NCBI RefSeq assembly: GCF_020991375.1
Contig: NZ_JAJLQZ010000001.1
Coordinates: 124,001 to 188,000 of the forward strand
DNA length: 64,000 nt
Source: Glycomyces amatae
Lineage (GTDB): Bacteria > Actinomycetota > Actinomycetes > Mycobacteriales > Micromonosporaceae
Direction: 5' to 3'
The position numbers and the translations under genes were made by a program. Shown piece by piece: positions 49,961 to 58,317 of this stretch (its first letter is position 1; every line of letters starts with the position of its first letter). The notes under the pieces were generated by a model that had not been told where the DNA came from, ran no database searches, and was given only the letters and a program-made list of their open reading frames with translations.

Positions 49961-52687
49961 GTGCTGTACGGACGCGACACCGAGACCGCCGCCCTCGCCG
50001 ACCGCATCGCCGCCGCCCGGGCGGGACGCGGATCGTCCCTGGTGGTGCGCGGCGAGGCCGGCATCGGCAAGTCGAGCCTGGTGGCCGCCGCCGCCGAGGC
50101 GGCCGCCGGCTTCACCGTGCTGCGCTGCACCGGGGTCGAATCCGAGAACGCCTGGTCCTTCGCCGGTCTCCAGGCGCTCCTGCTGCCCCTGGCCGGCCAC
50201 CTGGAGGCCGTCCCCGAGCACCACGCGTGCGTGCTCTCGCGCATCCTCGGCCTCGCCCCCGCCCCCGACAAGGCCGCGCCCCCCGGGGACCTGCGGTTCA
50301 CCGTCGGCCTCGCGGCCCTGAGCCTCCTGGCCGAGGCCGCCTCGCACCGGCCGGTGCTGTGCGTCGTCGACGACGCCCACTGGCTCGACCCCGACTCGGC
50401 GGCCGTGCTGCTGTTCATCGCCAAACGCCTCGCCGCCGAAGCGGCCGCGGTCCTGCTGACGGTCCGCGAGGGCTACGCCCCCGACTTCCCCACGCCCGGC
50501 CTCGACGAGCTGCTCCTGGGCCCCCTGGACGACGAGGCCGCCGGGGCCCTGCTGGCCGAGCGCCTCGGCGGCCTGCCGTTCGGCGCCGGGGACCGCCTCC
50601 TGCGCGCCGCCGAGGGGAACCCGCTCGCGCTCCTGGAGCTGCCGCCGGTCGAGTCGGACGTGCGGCCGGCCGCCGACTGGGCGGGCCCCCGCTCGACCAC
50701 GAGCCGCCTCAAGCAGGTCTTCGGCGACCGCATCGACCGCCTGCCCGAGGCGACCCGGACCCTGCTGCTGCTCATCAGCGCCGCCGACACCGCCGACACC
50801 CGCCTCGTCCTCGACGCCGCCGCGAAGCTCGGCGCGCAGCTGACCGACCTCGCCCCGGCCGAGGCCGACGACCTCGTCCGCTACCGGGGCGGGCGCTTCG
50901 CGTTCGGGCACCCGCTCATCCGCACCGCCGCCTACCAGGGCGCGCCGGTCTTCCGCCGCATCGAGGCGCACCAGGTCCTCGCCGACGTCATGGAGCACGA
51001 CGACCACCGCCGGCCCTTCCACCTGGCCGCCGCCGCGACCGGCCCCGACGAGGAGGTCGCCGCCGCCCTCGAGGCCGCCGCCGAGTGCGCCTCGACCTGC
51101 GGCGGCCACAACGTCGAGTACGCCGTGTTCGAACGCGCCGCCGCGTTCACCCCCGAGGGCCCCGAGCGCGCCCGCAGGCTCCTGCGCGCCGCCGAGGCCG
51201 CCGCCGCCAGCGGCAACGGCCCCAAGGCCTCCCAGCTGTGCGACCAGATCAGACAGTCCACTGGCGACCGTGCGGTGCTGGCCCGGGCCACGCTCATCGC
51301 CGCCATGGTCGCGGGCTGGGGCAACGACGTCCGCGAGGCCTACCGGCGCTACATGGAGGCGGCCGACCACTACACGGCCGCCCAGCCCCAGTCCGCCGGC
51401 TACCCGCTGTTCCGCGCCGTCGAACTCGCCTGGCAGGCAGGGGACTTCTCCCGCGCCGAAGTCGCCGCCGAGCACGCCGAGCGCCTCCGCATCGACCACT
51501 CCCCGTGGGTGCGCGACCTCGCCAGGGCCGCCGCCGGCCTCAACCGCTCCCGCGCCGCCACGGCCGCCGAAGCGGTCGCGGCCCTGCGCCGCCTCACCGA
51601 CCTCCACACCGGCTTCGGCGAGGCCGTCGCCCCCGAGGACCAGGCGATGGTCGCCTGGTGGCAGACCCTCACCGGCGACATCGCCGCCGCCGAGCGGACC
51701 GCCGCCGCGACCGTGCGCACCGCCCGCCGGACCGGCGCGGTCGGGGCGCTGCCCCGGGCGCTGACCCTCAACGCCCTCACTGAATTCCACAGGGGACGGT
51801 GGAGGGACGCCGAGGCCATGGCCGCCGACGCCATGGGCCTGTCCGCCGAGCTCGGTCAGCCCATCGGCCTGGTGAAGGCCCCCGCCCACGTCCTCGCCCC
51901 GATCGCCGCGCTGCGCGGCGACGAGGCTCGCGTGCGCGAACTCGTCGAGGCCGCCCGCGCGGCCTCGCCCGCCGACACCGCCGTCACCGTCGACACCGCC
52001 GTCGCCCTCCTCGACTTCTCCCTGGGGCGCAACGAGGAAGCGCTCGACCGGCTCATGGGCCACCTCGACTCCGGCGCCCCCGGGGAGACCCTCTGGTTCG
52101 TGCCCGTCGCCGTCGAGGCCGCCGTGCGCACCGGCGAGGCCCACCGCACCGCGGACGCCTTCGCCTGGTACGCCGAGTGGGCCGAGGCCTCCGGTACGCC
52201 CCACCTCGCGGCCCTGGTCGAACGCACGCGGGGCCTCCTCGCGGCCGACGCGGACGCCGGGGCCCGCTTCGAGCGCGCCGCCGCGCTCCACCGGGAGGAG
52301 GACGGGTTCCCGTTCGAGACCGCCCGCACCGACCTCGTGCTCGGCGAGTGGCTGCGCCGGGCCCGGCGCGTCAACGAGGCGAAGGGGCGACTGCGTTCGG
52401 CCGCAGCGGTGTTCGAGCGGCTCGGCGCCGAACCGTGGACCGAGCGGGCGCGCCGGGAGCTGCGCGCGGCGGGCGACGCGGGCCCGATCGAGGCCGGCCC
52501 CGACCTGGCAGGCAGGCTCACACCCCAAGAGCTGCAAGTGGTCCGGCTCGCGGCAGCGGGCCTGAGCAACCGCGAGATCGGCGAGCAGCTGTACCTGAGC
52601 CCCCGCACCGCCGGGTACCACCTGTACAAGGCCTACCCGAAGCTCGGCGTCGCCTCCCGCACCGACCTCGCCAAGCTCGGCCTCTGA
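49961..52687 (+). CDS. LAL-type LuxR-family transcriptional regulator, paralogue
   Basis: A 908-aa protein built like the regulator at 44715: VLYGRDTETAALADRI, Walker A GEAGIGKSS (near residue 32), Walker B VLCVVDDAHWLD, GNPLALLELP, helical repeats, and C-terminal HTH LTPQELQVVRLAAAGLSNREIGEQLYLSPRTAGYHLYKAYPKLG. The recognition-helix region differs only modestly from the first regulator. GTG at 49961 is seven bases after TACCGT; the open frame continues upstream but lacks conserved sequence. Duplication with divergence of operator (GGTCC against GTCG half-sites) is likely. Confidence 0.92.
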   Translation: MLYGRDTETAALADRIAAARAGRGSSLVVRGEAGIGKSSLVAAAAEAAAGFTVLRCTGVESENAWSFAGLQALLLPLAGHLEAVPEHHACVLSRILGLAPAPDKAAPPGDLRFTVGLAALSLLAEAASHRPVLCVVDDAHWLDPDSAAVLLFIAKRLAAEAAAVLLTVREGYAPDFPTPGLDELLLGPLDDEAAGALLAERLGGLPFGAGDRLLRAAEGNPLALLELPPVESDVRPAADWAGPRSTTSRLKQVFGDRIDRLPEATRTLLLLISAADTADTRLVLDAAAKLGAQLTDLAPAEADDLVRYRGGRFAFGHPLIRTAAYQGAPVFRRIEAHQVLADVMEHDDHRRPFHLAAAATGPDEEVAAALEAAAECASTCGGHNVEYAVFERAAAFTPEGPERARRLLRAAEAAAASGNGPKASQLCDQIRQSTGDRAVLARATLIAAMVAGWGNDVREAYRRYMEAADHYTAAQPQSAGYPLFRAVELAWQAGDFSRAEVAAEHAERLRIDHSPWVRDLARAAAGLNRSRAATAAEAVAALRRLTDLHTGFGEAVAPEDQAMVAWWQTLTGDIAAAERTAAATVRTARRTGAVGALPRALTLNALTEFHRGRWRDAEAMAADAMGLSAELGQPIGLVKAPAHVLAPIAALRGDEARVRELVEAARAASPADTAVTVDTAVALLDFSLGRNEEALDRLMGHLDSGAPGETLWFVPVAVEAAVRTGEAHRTADAFAWYAEWAEASGTPHLAALVERTRGLLAADADAGARFERAAALHREEDGFPFETARTDLVLGEWLRRARRVNEAKGRLRSAAAVFERLGAEPWTERARRELRAAGDAGPIEAGPDLAGRLTPQELQVVRLAAAGLSNREIGEQLYLSPRTAGYHLYKAYPKLGVASRTDLAKLGL

Positions 52688-52782
52688 AGGGCAACGCGAA
52701 CGTCCACCGGGGCCTCGGGGACGGGCCCCCGGTTTTCAAGGCTGCCGCAGGGGCCCGACAATCCGGTCCCCGCAGTGGCGAC

Positions 52783-52822
52783 AACCGCCGGTGATCACCC
52801 GAAAGGGTGATCACCGGCGGTT
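52783..52822 (+). terminator. Perfect 18-bp terminator with GAAA tetraloop
   Basis: Arms 52783-52800 (AACCGCCGGTGATCACCC) and 52805-52822, loop GAAA, followed by TTTCG. It is the end of the LAL transcription unit and may also serve the convergent GNAT gene. Confidence 0.92.
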
Positions 52823-52840
52823 TCGATGATGCAGTGTCCT

Positions 52841-52888
52841 CAGGCGCTCAGGCGCTCAGGCGCTCAGGCGCTCAGGCGCTCAGGTGCT
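52841..52888. repeat. 8-bp tandem repeat (CAGGCGCT)6 across a stop codon
   Basis: Five exact CAGGCGCT units and one CAGGTGCT variant. On the minus strand every unit reads AGCGCCTG, giving TGA once per 8 bp, so stops occur in all three frames within 24 bp. The GNAT gene ends inside the array (stop 52882-52880). Confidence 0.85.
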
Positions 52889-53419
52889 CAGTGGGTTCGG
52901 GGCCTCGTAGCGGGCCGTGCCCGGCTCCTCGCCGTCGCCGAGGCGCCTGAAGCCCGACTTCTCCAGCACCCGCACCGACGCGGGGTTCGCCGTCTCCACC
53001 GTCGCGTACACCCTCCGCACCTCCGGCGCGGCGTACGCGTGCGCGACGAGCGCCCGCACCGCCTCCGGCGCGTAGCCCAGGCCGCGGCGCGAGGGCACGA
53101 TCCCGTACCCGATCTCCACAGTGCCCTCGTTCGGCGGCCAGAACAGGCCGATCGAGCCCACGACCAGGCCGGTCGAGCGCTCGACGACGAGCCGGTGCCC
53201 GAAGGGCCCCAGCCAGTCGGGGTCGGCGGCGATCAAGGGCGCGATCACCTTGTCGCCGTCGTCGGGGAAGTCTTCGGCCCAGTCGCCGAGGCGACCGCCC
53301 GCGCCGACCGCGCCCGCCTCATGGGCGGTCCAGGTGCGCAGGAGGAGCCGTTCAGTGCCCAGGTCGGCGGTGGCCGCTGCGGCGGAGCCCGATGCGGGCT
53401 CGAGGGAAGGATCGTTCAC
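52880..53419 (-). CDS. GNAT-family N-acetyltransferase (RimJ/RimL-like)
   Basis: A 179-aa acetyltransferase: LGTERLLLRTWTAHEAGAV, GSIGLFWPPNEGTVEIGYGIVPSRRGLGYAPEAVRALVAHAY (acetyl-CoA pyrophosphate loop RRGLGYA), and ETANPASVRVLEKSGFRRLGDGE. It resembles RimJ/RimL-type enzymes that act on protein N termini or small amines; the substrate is unknown. The GTG at 53419 is preceded by TACGGT seven bases upstream (leaderless). The reading frame stops inside an 8-bp tandem repeat, so its last residues depend on the repeat phase. Confidence 0.9.
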   Translation of the reverse strand: MNDPSLEPASGSAAAATADLGTERLLLRTWTAHEAGAVGAGGRLGDWAEDFPDDGDKVIAPLIAADPDWLGPFGHRLVVERSTGLVVGSIGLFWPPNEGTVEIGYGIVPSRRGLGYAPEAVRALVAHAYAAPEVRRVYATVETANPASVRVLEKSGFRRLGDGEEPGTARYEAPNPLST

Positions 53420-53459
53420 GGCGGACACCGTAAACCGCCGCGGGCCGGGGCTCAACCGT

Positions 53460-54866
53460 TTAACCGCGGCGGGCCCAGGTGCGCGCCGCCGCCTGCTTCG
53501 CGTCGATGATCGTCTCGACCTCGACCACCTCGATGCCCCGGTGCCGCTCCGACACCGAGCCCTTCGGCACGATCGCCGTCTTGAACCCCAGCCGCGCCGC
53601 CTCCCCGATCCGCCGGTCCGCGTTCACCGTCCGCCGCACCTGGCCGGTCAGGCTCACCTCCCCGATCGCCACCAGGTCGGCGCTCACCGCGATCTCCTGG
53701 TCGGCGCTCACCAGGGCCAGGGCGAGCGCCAGATCGGAGGCGGGCTCGCGGACCCTGATCCCGCCGATCGTCGTCGCGTACACCTCCCGGTCCAGCAGGC
53801 GCATCCCGCCGCGCCGCGTCAGCACCGCCAGCACCATGTTCAACCGGGCCTGGTCGAGCCCCGACACGGTGTGCCGGGGGATCGCCCCGTCCTTCACCGA
53901 CTTGCCCAGCAGCGCCTGGACCTCGACCGGGACGGCCCGGCGGCCCTCCATGGTCACCGTCACGCAGGTGCCGGGGGTCGGCTCGGTGGGGGCGTCGTCG
54001 AGGAACAGGCCGGAGGGGTCGGCGAGGGAGACGATGCCGTCCTCGGTCATCTCGAAGCAGCCGACCTCGTCGGCGGGCCCGAAGCGGTTCTTGACCCCGC
54101 GCAGCAGCCGCAGCATCGAATGCCGGTCGCCTTCGAAGTGGACGACGGTGTCGACCAGGTGCTCCAGCGCCCGCGGGCCGGCGATGCCGCCGTCCTTGGT
54201 GACGTGGCCGACGAGGATCACGGCCATGCCCCGCGACTTGGCCTCGGCGGTGATGGCGCTGGCGACGGCCTTGACCTGGGTGACGCCGCCGGGGACGCCG
54301 TCGGTGTCGGGGGCGATGACGGTCTGGACGGAGTCGAGGACGAGCAGGCCGGGCTTGACGTCCTCGACGTGGCCGAGGACGGCGCCCAGGTCGGTCTCGG
54401 CGGCGAGGTAGAGCTCCTCGGAGAGGCAGCCGGTGCGGTCGGCGCGGCGGCGGACCTGCGAGGCGGACTCCTCGCCGGTGGCGACCAGGGCCTTGCCGTA
54501 GCCGGCCTCGCCGAAGCGGTGGGCGACCTCCAGGAGGAGCGTGGACTTGCCGACGCCGGGCTCGCCGGAGATGAGGGTGACGCCGCCGGGGACGAGGCCG
54601 CCGCCCATGACGCGGTCGAACTCGCCGATGCCGGTGGGCAGGCTCGCGGCCTGCTCGGCCGAGACGGTGCCGATGCGCAGGGCCGGCATGGCGGGGCGGC
54701 GCGCCCCCGTGGCCCGGGCCGCCGGGGCGCCGCCGGACTGCCGGGGCGGGGCGGCGGTCTCCTCCATCGACCCCCACTCGCCGCAGTCGGGGCACTGCCC
54801 GACCCACTTGGGGACGCGGAGTCCGCACGCGCCGCAGGCGTAGGCGATTCGCTGGCTCTTCGACAT
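53460..54866 (-). CDS. radA: DNA repair protein RadA
   Basis: A 468-aa RecA-like branch-migration ATPase acting in recombinational repair. N-terminal zinc finger YACGACGLRVPKWVGQCPDCG, Walker A GEPGVGKSTLL, the RadA-specific KNRFG motif in GVKNRFGPADEVG, and a C-terminal Lon-like domain (PASDLALALALVSADQE, GEVSLTGQVRRTVNADRRIGEAARLGF). Full length. TAGGCT lies six bases before the ATG (leaderless). It is followed by the GNAT gene 40 bp downstream on the same strand. Confidence 0.97.
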   Translation of the reverse strand: MSKSQRIAYACGACGLRVPKWVGQCPDCGEWGSMEETAAPPRQSGGAPAARATGARRPAMPALRIGTVSAEQAASLPTGIGEFDRVMGGGLVPGGVTLISGEPGVGKSTLLLEVAHRFGEAGYGKALVATGEESASQVRRRADRTGCLSEELYLAAETDLGAVLGHVEDVKPGLLVLDSVQTVIAPDTDGVPGGVTQVKAVASAITAEAKSRGMAVILVGHVTKDGGIAGPRALEHLVDTVVHFEGDRHSMLRLLRGVKNRFGPADEVGCFEMTEDGIVSLADPSGLFLDDAPTEPTPGTCVTVTMEGRRAVPVEVQALLGKSVKDGAIPRHTVSGLDQARLNMVLAVLTRRGGMRLLDREVYATTIGGIRVREPASDLALALALVSADQEIAVSADLVAIGEVSLTGQVRRTVNADRRIGEAARLGFKTAIVPKGSVSERHRGIEVVEVETIIDAKQAAARTWARRG

Positions 54867-55334
54867 GGCGCCAGCCTACGGCCGGGCACCGACAATCGAG
54901 GCCGGGCACCGCGCCGGGGCGCGGTCGGCGTGGCCCTCGCCACGGCCCGCACCGGAAGCGCCCCGAACCGTCGGACCCTCCGCGCACCCTCGTACCGGGG
55001 GCCCGCGCGGCGGTCCCCGGGCGAGTCGCCCCTGCCCGCGATCCGGCCGCGGGCGCTGCCGGAGCGCCCGGCCGCCCGCGGGGCGTCCGCCGCCGCGAGT
55101 GCGGGACCGGCGGCTGCGAGTTCGGGCACACATCGCCGCCGCGGCGGCCCGAACCGTCGGACCCTCCGCGCACCCTCGTACCGGGGGCCCGGGCGACGGC
55201 TCCCGGTGGCGTCGCCCCTGCCCCCGGCCCGGTCCCGGGCGCCCGCCTCGGCCTCCGCGCGCCGCCGCGGCCACACCGGGCGCGCATGGGACAAGTGGTC
55301 GAAACGGGCTTGTAGGCGTGTCTAGACTGGCGGC
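54867..55334. repeat. Intergenic region with a 186-bp imperfect direct duplication
   Basis: A perfect 44-bp direct repeat (54962-55005 and 55148-55191, beginning CCCGAACCGTCGGACCCTCC) is spaced 186 bp apart, and similarity continues more weakly for about 80 bp after each copy (CGGTCCCCGGGCGAGTCGCC against CGGCTCCCGGTGGCGTCGCC). The block lies between divergent radA and the HAD gene. No gene is credible here. The right end carries TAGACT (55323-55328), the leaderless -10 of the HAD gene. Confidence 0.75.
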
Positions 55335-56201
55335 ATGAACGCAGCGGAGCCGATCAGCGGATCGCCGGCACTCTCGCTCGAACCGGTCCCCGCGCCCTCC
55401 CGGTCGCGTCCCGGCGCGGCCTTCTTCGACCTCGACAAGACCATCATCGCGAAGGCCAGCAGCCTCGCCTTCTCGCGGCCGCTCTACCAGGGCGGCCTGC
55501 TCGCCCGCCGCGACGTCCTCAAGGTCGCCTACTCGCACCTGCTGTTCCGCCTCGGCGGCTCGGCCGACGAGGCGCAGATGGCGCGCACCCGCGACGCCAT
55601 CGCCGAGCTCTCCCGCGGCTGGCCCGCCGACGAGGTCCGCGCCATCGTCGAGGAGACCCTCGAGGAGCTCATCGCCCCCGCCGTCTACGCCGAGGCCGCC
55701 GCCCTCATCGAGGCCCACCGCTCGGCGGGCCGCGCGGTCGTCCTCGTCAGCGCCTCCGGCGAGGAGATGGTCGCCCCGATCGGCCGGATGCTCGGCGCCA
55801 CCGACGTCATCGCCTCCCGCATGGTCGTCGGTCCCGACGGCCGCTACACCGGCGAGGTCGACTTCTACGCGGCAGGCCCGGCGAAGGCCGAGGCCATGAA
55901 GGCGTTCGCCGCGACCCGCGGCGTCGACCTCGACGCCTCCTTCGCCTACTCCGACTCCATCACCGACGAGCCCATGCTCCGCTCCGTCGGCTTCCCGCGC
56001 GCGGTCAACCCCGACCGCGGCCTGCGCCGCCTCGCGCAGGAGGAGGGCTGGCCGCAGCTGACGTTCCGCCGCCCCGTGGCGCTGCGCCAGCCCCTGTCCG
56101 GGCCCAGCCCGCTCAAGGTCGCCGCCGCCGGGGTCACCGTTGCCGCCGTGGCGTATGTGGTGTGGCGAGTGTGGAGGGAACGGCGCCTGAGGACCGCTTG
56201 A
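55335..56201 (+). CDS. HAD-IB family phosphatase with C-terminal membrane anchor
   Basis: A 288-aa HAD hydrolase: motif I FFDLDKTII, motif II LVSASGEEMVAPIGRMLG, motif III with YSDSITDEPMLRSVGFPRAVNPD. HAD-IB members (SerB/CicA-like) are phosphomonoesterases, and in actinomycetes some act on phospholipid intermediates such as lysophosphatidate. A single C-terminal hydrophobic segment (VAAAGVTVAAVAYVVWRVW) suggests a tail anchor. The start is supported by TAGACT six bases upstream. Its end is 34 bp before the LacI start, but LacI has its own -10. Confidence 0.9.
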   Translation: MNAAEPISGSPALSLEPVPAPSRSRPGAAFFDLDKTIIAKASSLAFSRPLYQGGLLARRDVLKVAYSHLLFRLGGSADEAQMARTRDAIAELSRGWPADEVRAIVEETLEELIAPAVYAEAAALIEAHRSAGRAVVLVSASGEEMVAPIGRMLGATDVIASRMVVGPDGRYTGEVDFYAAGPAKAEAMKAFAATRGVDLDASFAYSDSITDEPMLRSVGFPRAVNPDRGLRRLAQEEGWPQLTFRRPVALRQPLSGPSPLKVAAAGVTVAAVAYVVWRVWRERRLRTA

Positions 56202-56235
56202 GCAGCGCTTTCCGCCGATGAGTAGCCTCAGCGGG

Positions 56236-57255
56236 ATGGAACGCAAACAACCGGCCCGACTGGCCGATGTCGCCCGAGCCGCCGGTGTCTCGGTGGCCAC
56301 CGCCTCTCGCGTGCTCAACGGCTCCCCGCACCGGGTGAGCGATCAGCTCAGCGAACGGGTCCGGGAGGCGGCCCGCCGGTTGCGCTACGCCCCCAACGTC
56401 GGCGCCCAGGTGCTCGCGCGGGCGACCTCGCAGACCGTCGCCCTGCTGCTGCACGACGTGACCGACCCCTACTTCGGGCAGATCGCCGGCGGCGTCCTCG
56501 CCGAGGCGGCCCACCGGGGCGTGCGGGTCCTCATCGCCGACACCGGCATCGACCCCGACTCCGAGGTCCAGCACCTCGACTCCCTGCGCGGCTACCGGCC
56601 GCGCGCGGTGATCGTGGCCGGTTCGCGCACCACCGACAAGGCCGCCGAGCAGCGCCTCGCCGAGCACCTGTCGGACCTGCTGGAGCTGGGCGCCACCGTC
56701 GTGAGCGTGGGCCAGCCGGGCCTGCCCGGGCGCGTGGTGCGCCCGGCGAACCGCGAGGGCGCGGCCGGCCTGGCGCGGTTCCTGTCCGAGCTGGGGCACC
56801 GCCGCTTCGCGCTCGTCGCCGGGCCCGAGCAGCTCCAGGTGGTGCGCGAGCGCCGCGAGGGGTTCCTGTCGGCGCTGCCCGAGGAGGCCGAGGTCGTGCA
56901 CGTCCCGGCCGAGTTCAGCCGCGACGGCGGCTACCAGGCCGGGCGCCGCCTCCTGGACGGCGGGACGCTGCCCACCGCGGTGTTCGTCACCTCCGACGTG
57001 CAGGCCACCGGGTTGTGCACGGCGCTGCGCGAAGGCGGGGTGGGCATCCCGGGGCAGGTGTCGGTCGCCGGGTTCGACGACATCCCGATCGTGCGCGATC
57101 TCACGCCCTCGCTCACCACGGTCGCCCTGCCGCTGCACGAGATGGGCGTGAAGGCCCTGGAAGCGGCCCTGGTCGAGGACGCCGACTACCCCGACGAGCT
57201 CATGGTCGAGGCCGAGCTCATCGAGCGCGGCTCCACCGCCCGCCCCCGCGGCTGA
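56236..57255 (+). CDS. LacI-family transcriptional regulator
   Basis: A 339-aa repressor: N-terminal HTH and hinge (ARLADVARAAGVSVATASRVLNGSPHRVSDQLSERVREAARRLRYAPN), then a periplasmic-binding-protein-like sensor domain (VALLLHDVTDPYFGQIAGGVLAEAAHRGVRVLIADTG, GHRRFALVAGP, SVAGFDDIPIVRDLTPSLTTVALP). The regulated sugar operon is not next to it. TAGCCT is seven bases before the ATG at 56236 (leaderless); an ATG 18 bp earlier overlaps that promoter and is unlikely. A T-tailed terminator follows. Confidence 0.94.
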   Translation: MERKQPARLADVARAAGVSVATASRVLNGSPHRVSDQLSERVREAARRLRYAPNVGAQVLARATSQTVALLLHDVTDPYFGQIAGGVLAEAAHRGVRVLIADTGIDPDSEVQHLDSLRGYRPRAVIVAGSRTTDKAAEQRLAEHLSDLLELGATVVSVGQPGLPGRVVRPANREGAAGLARFLSELGHRRFALVAGPEQLQVVRERREGFLSALPEEAEVVHVPAEFSRDGGYQAGRRLLDGGTLPTAVFVTSDVQATGLCTALREGGVGIPGQVSVAGFDDIPIVRDLTPSLTTVALPLHEMGVKALEAALVEDADYPDELMVEAELIERGSTARPRG

Positions 57256-57274
57256 AAAGGGGGCGCATCAGTGC

Positions 57275-57303
57275 GGACGGGGTCGAAACGGCCCCGTCCT
57301 TTT
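57275..57303 (+). terminator. Rho-independent terminator with T-tail after LacI gene
   Basis: Stem GGACGGGG (57275-57282) and CCCCGTCC (57292-57299), loop containing GAAA, then TTTT (57300-57303). This is one of the few terminators in the window with a real T-run. Confidence 0.85.
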
Positions 57304-57791
57304 GCATGTCCGGGACTGATGATGTGGGGATTCCCATCCTCATGTAACCGCGCTGAAACACGTGCGGGCCGCATTCCGGCGCGCGGCGCGCTAAGCTCCT
57401 GATCAGGGTTGTTCTATATGTTGGGACTTCGATTCGTGTCGGCACGTGAATCGGCTCTCGGCGAACCGGCGGCAACCGCTTAAATATAGGAGAATTTAGA
57501 TATAACTCCTGGTAGTCTGGTATTAACTGAATAACCGATACCTGTGGCCTGCGAACTGATCGCGCGGCAGCGGTGGCCCCGCTGGCGAGGCAGGCGTAAT
57601 CTCGGCGGTGGATCCGATGCGGGCCTTGGTGCAGCCCGGTCGCGGTCCATAGGAACCGAAACCCTTTGCGAGCCGGAAGCGTCGTCGTTACCGTCCGGCC
57701 ACAACGCGAGGGCATATTCAGGGTTGGAACTGGATTAATGGCAGTGCGGCCATCCAGTCCCGACTGGAACCAATCCGGAAGGAACACGATC
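57304..57791. other. AT-rich intergenic region upstream of the ArsR gene
   Basis: 488 bp without a convincing gene. Bases 57405-57545 are strikingly AT-rich for this genome (TTGTTCTATATGTTGG, CTTAAATATAGGAGAATTT, GGTATTAACTGAATAACC), including AGGAG...CTCCT around AATTTAGATATA (57488-57510). The right part has a perfect palindrome TCCAGTC-CC-GACTGGA (57753-57768) 23 bp before the ArsR start, a likely operator. A 64-codon plus-strand open frame (57544-57738) has no ribosome-binding site and is not called. Confidence 0.55.
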
Positions 57792-58151
57792 ATGGTGCGA
57801 GTCACCGTCGAGGCCGAGACTCCCGTCTCGCCGGTCAGCGGCGAAACGCTCTCCAAGTCCGACGCCGAGCGCATCGCGGGTGTCCTCAAAGCACTCGCCG
57901 ACCCGAACCGCCTCCAGCTCATCAGCCTCATCCAGGCGGCTCCCGAGCAGGAGGCCTGCGTCGCCGAGCTCACCGAGCCGCTCGGGCTGTCGCAGCCGAC
58001 CGTCAGCCACCACCTGCGCATCCTGGCCGAGGCCGGGGTCGTCCAGCGCGACAAGCGCGGCGTGTGGGCCTACTTCCGCCTCGTCCCCGAGACGATGCGG
58101 ATCGTGGCCGACCTGCTGACCCCGCCGAAGCGGCGCACCCGGCGCCGCTGA
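57792..58151 (+). CDS. ArsR/SmtB-family transcriptional regulator
   Basis: A 119-aa winged-helix repressor: LSKSDAERIAGVLKALADPNRLQLISLIQ, then VAELTEPLGLSQPTVSHHLRILAEAGVVQRDKRGVWAYFRLVPETMRIVADLL. One Cys precedes the recognition helix (ACVAEL), where arsenic or cadmium sensors carry ELCVCDL; a single Cys leaves metal sensing open. The basic C terminus PKRRTRRR is notable. The ATG at 57792 has AAGGAA upstream. No metal-resistance gene is adjacent, so the target may be itself only. Confidence 0.93.
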   Translation: MVRVTVEAETPVSPVSGETLSKSDAERIAGVLKALADPNRLQLISLIQAAPEQEACVAELTEPLGLSQPTVSHHLRILAEAGVVQRDKRGVWAYFRLVPETMRIVADLLTPPKRRTRRR

Positions 58152-58317
58152 CCGGAGGGCCCGCGGACGACCGGCGCCGAACCGACGGTCCGGCGCCGGG
58201 CCCGCCCGCCGGGGGACGCCGTCCCGCGGCCCGGCGAGGGCGGTCGCTCCCAGTCCGCATGGGATAACTGAAAAACGCGAACTCGACTGCGCTCGCGCCA
58301 GGTCATACACTCGTCAC

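Noticed and set aside
57544-57738. 64-codon frame upstream of arsR
   Set aside because: No ribosome-binding site or leaderless -10 and no recognisable motif; overlaps the likely arsR promoter.
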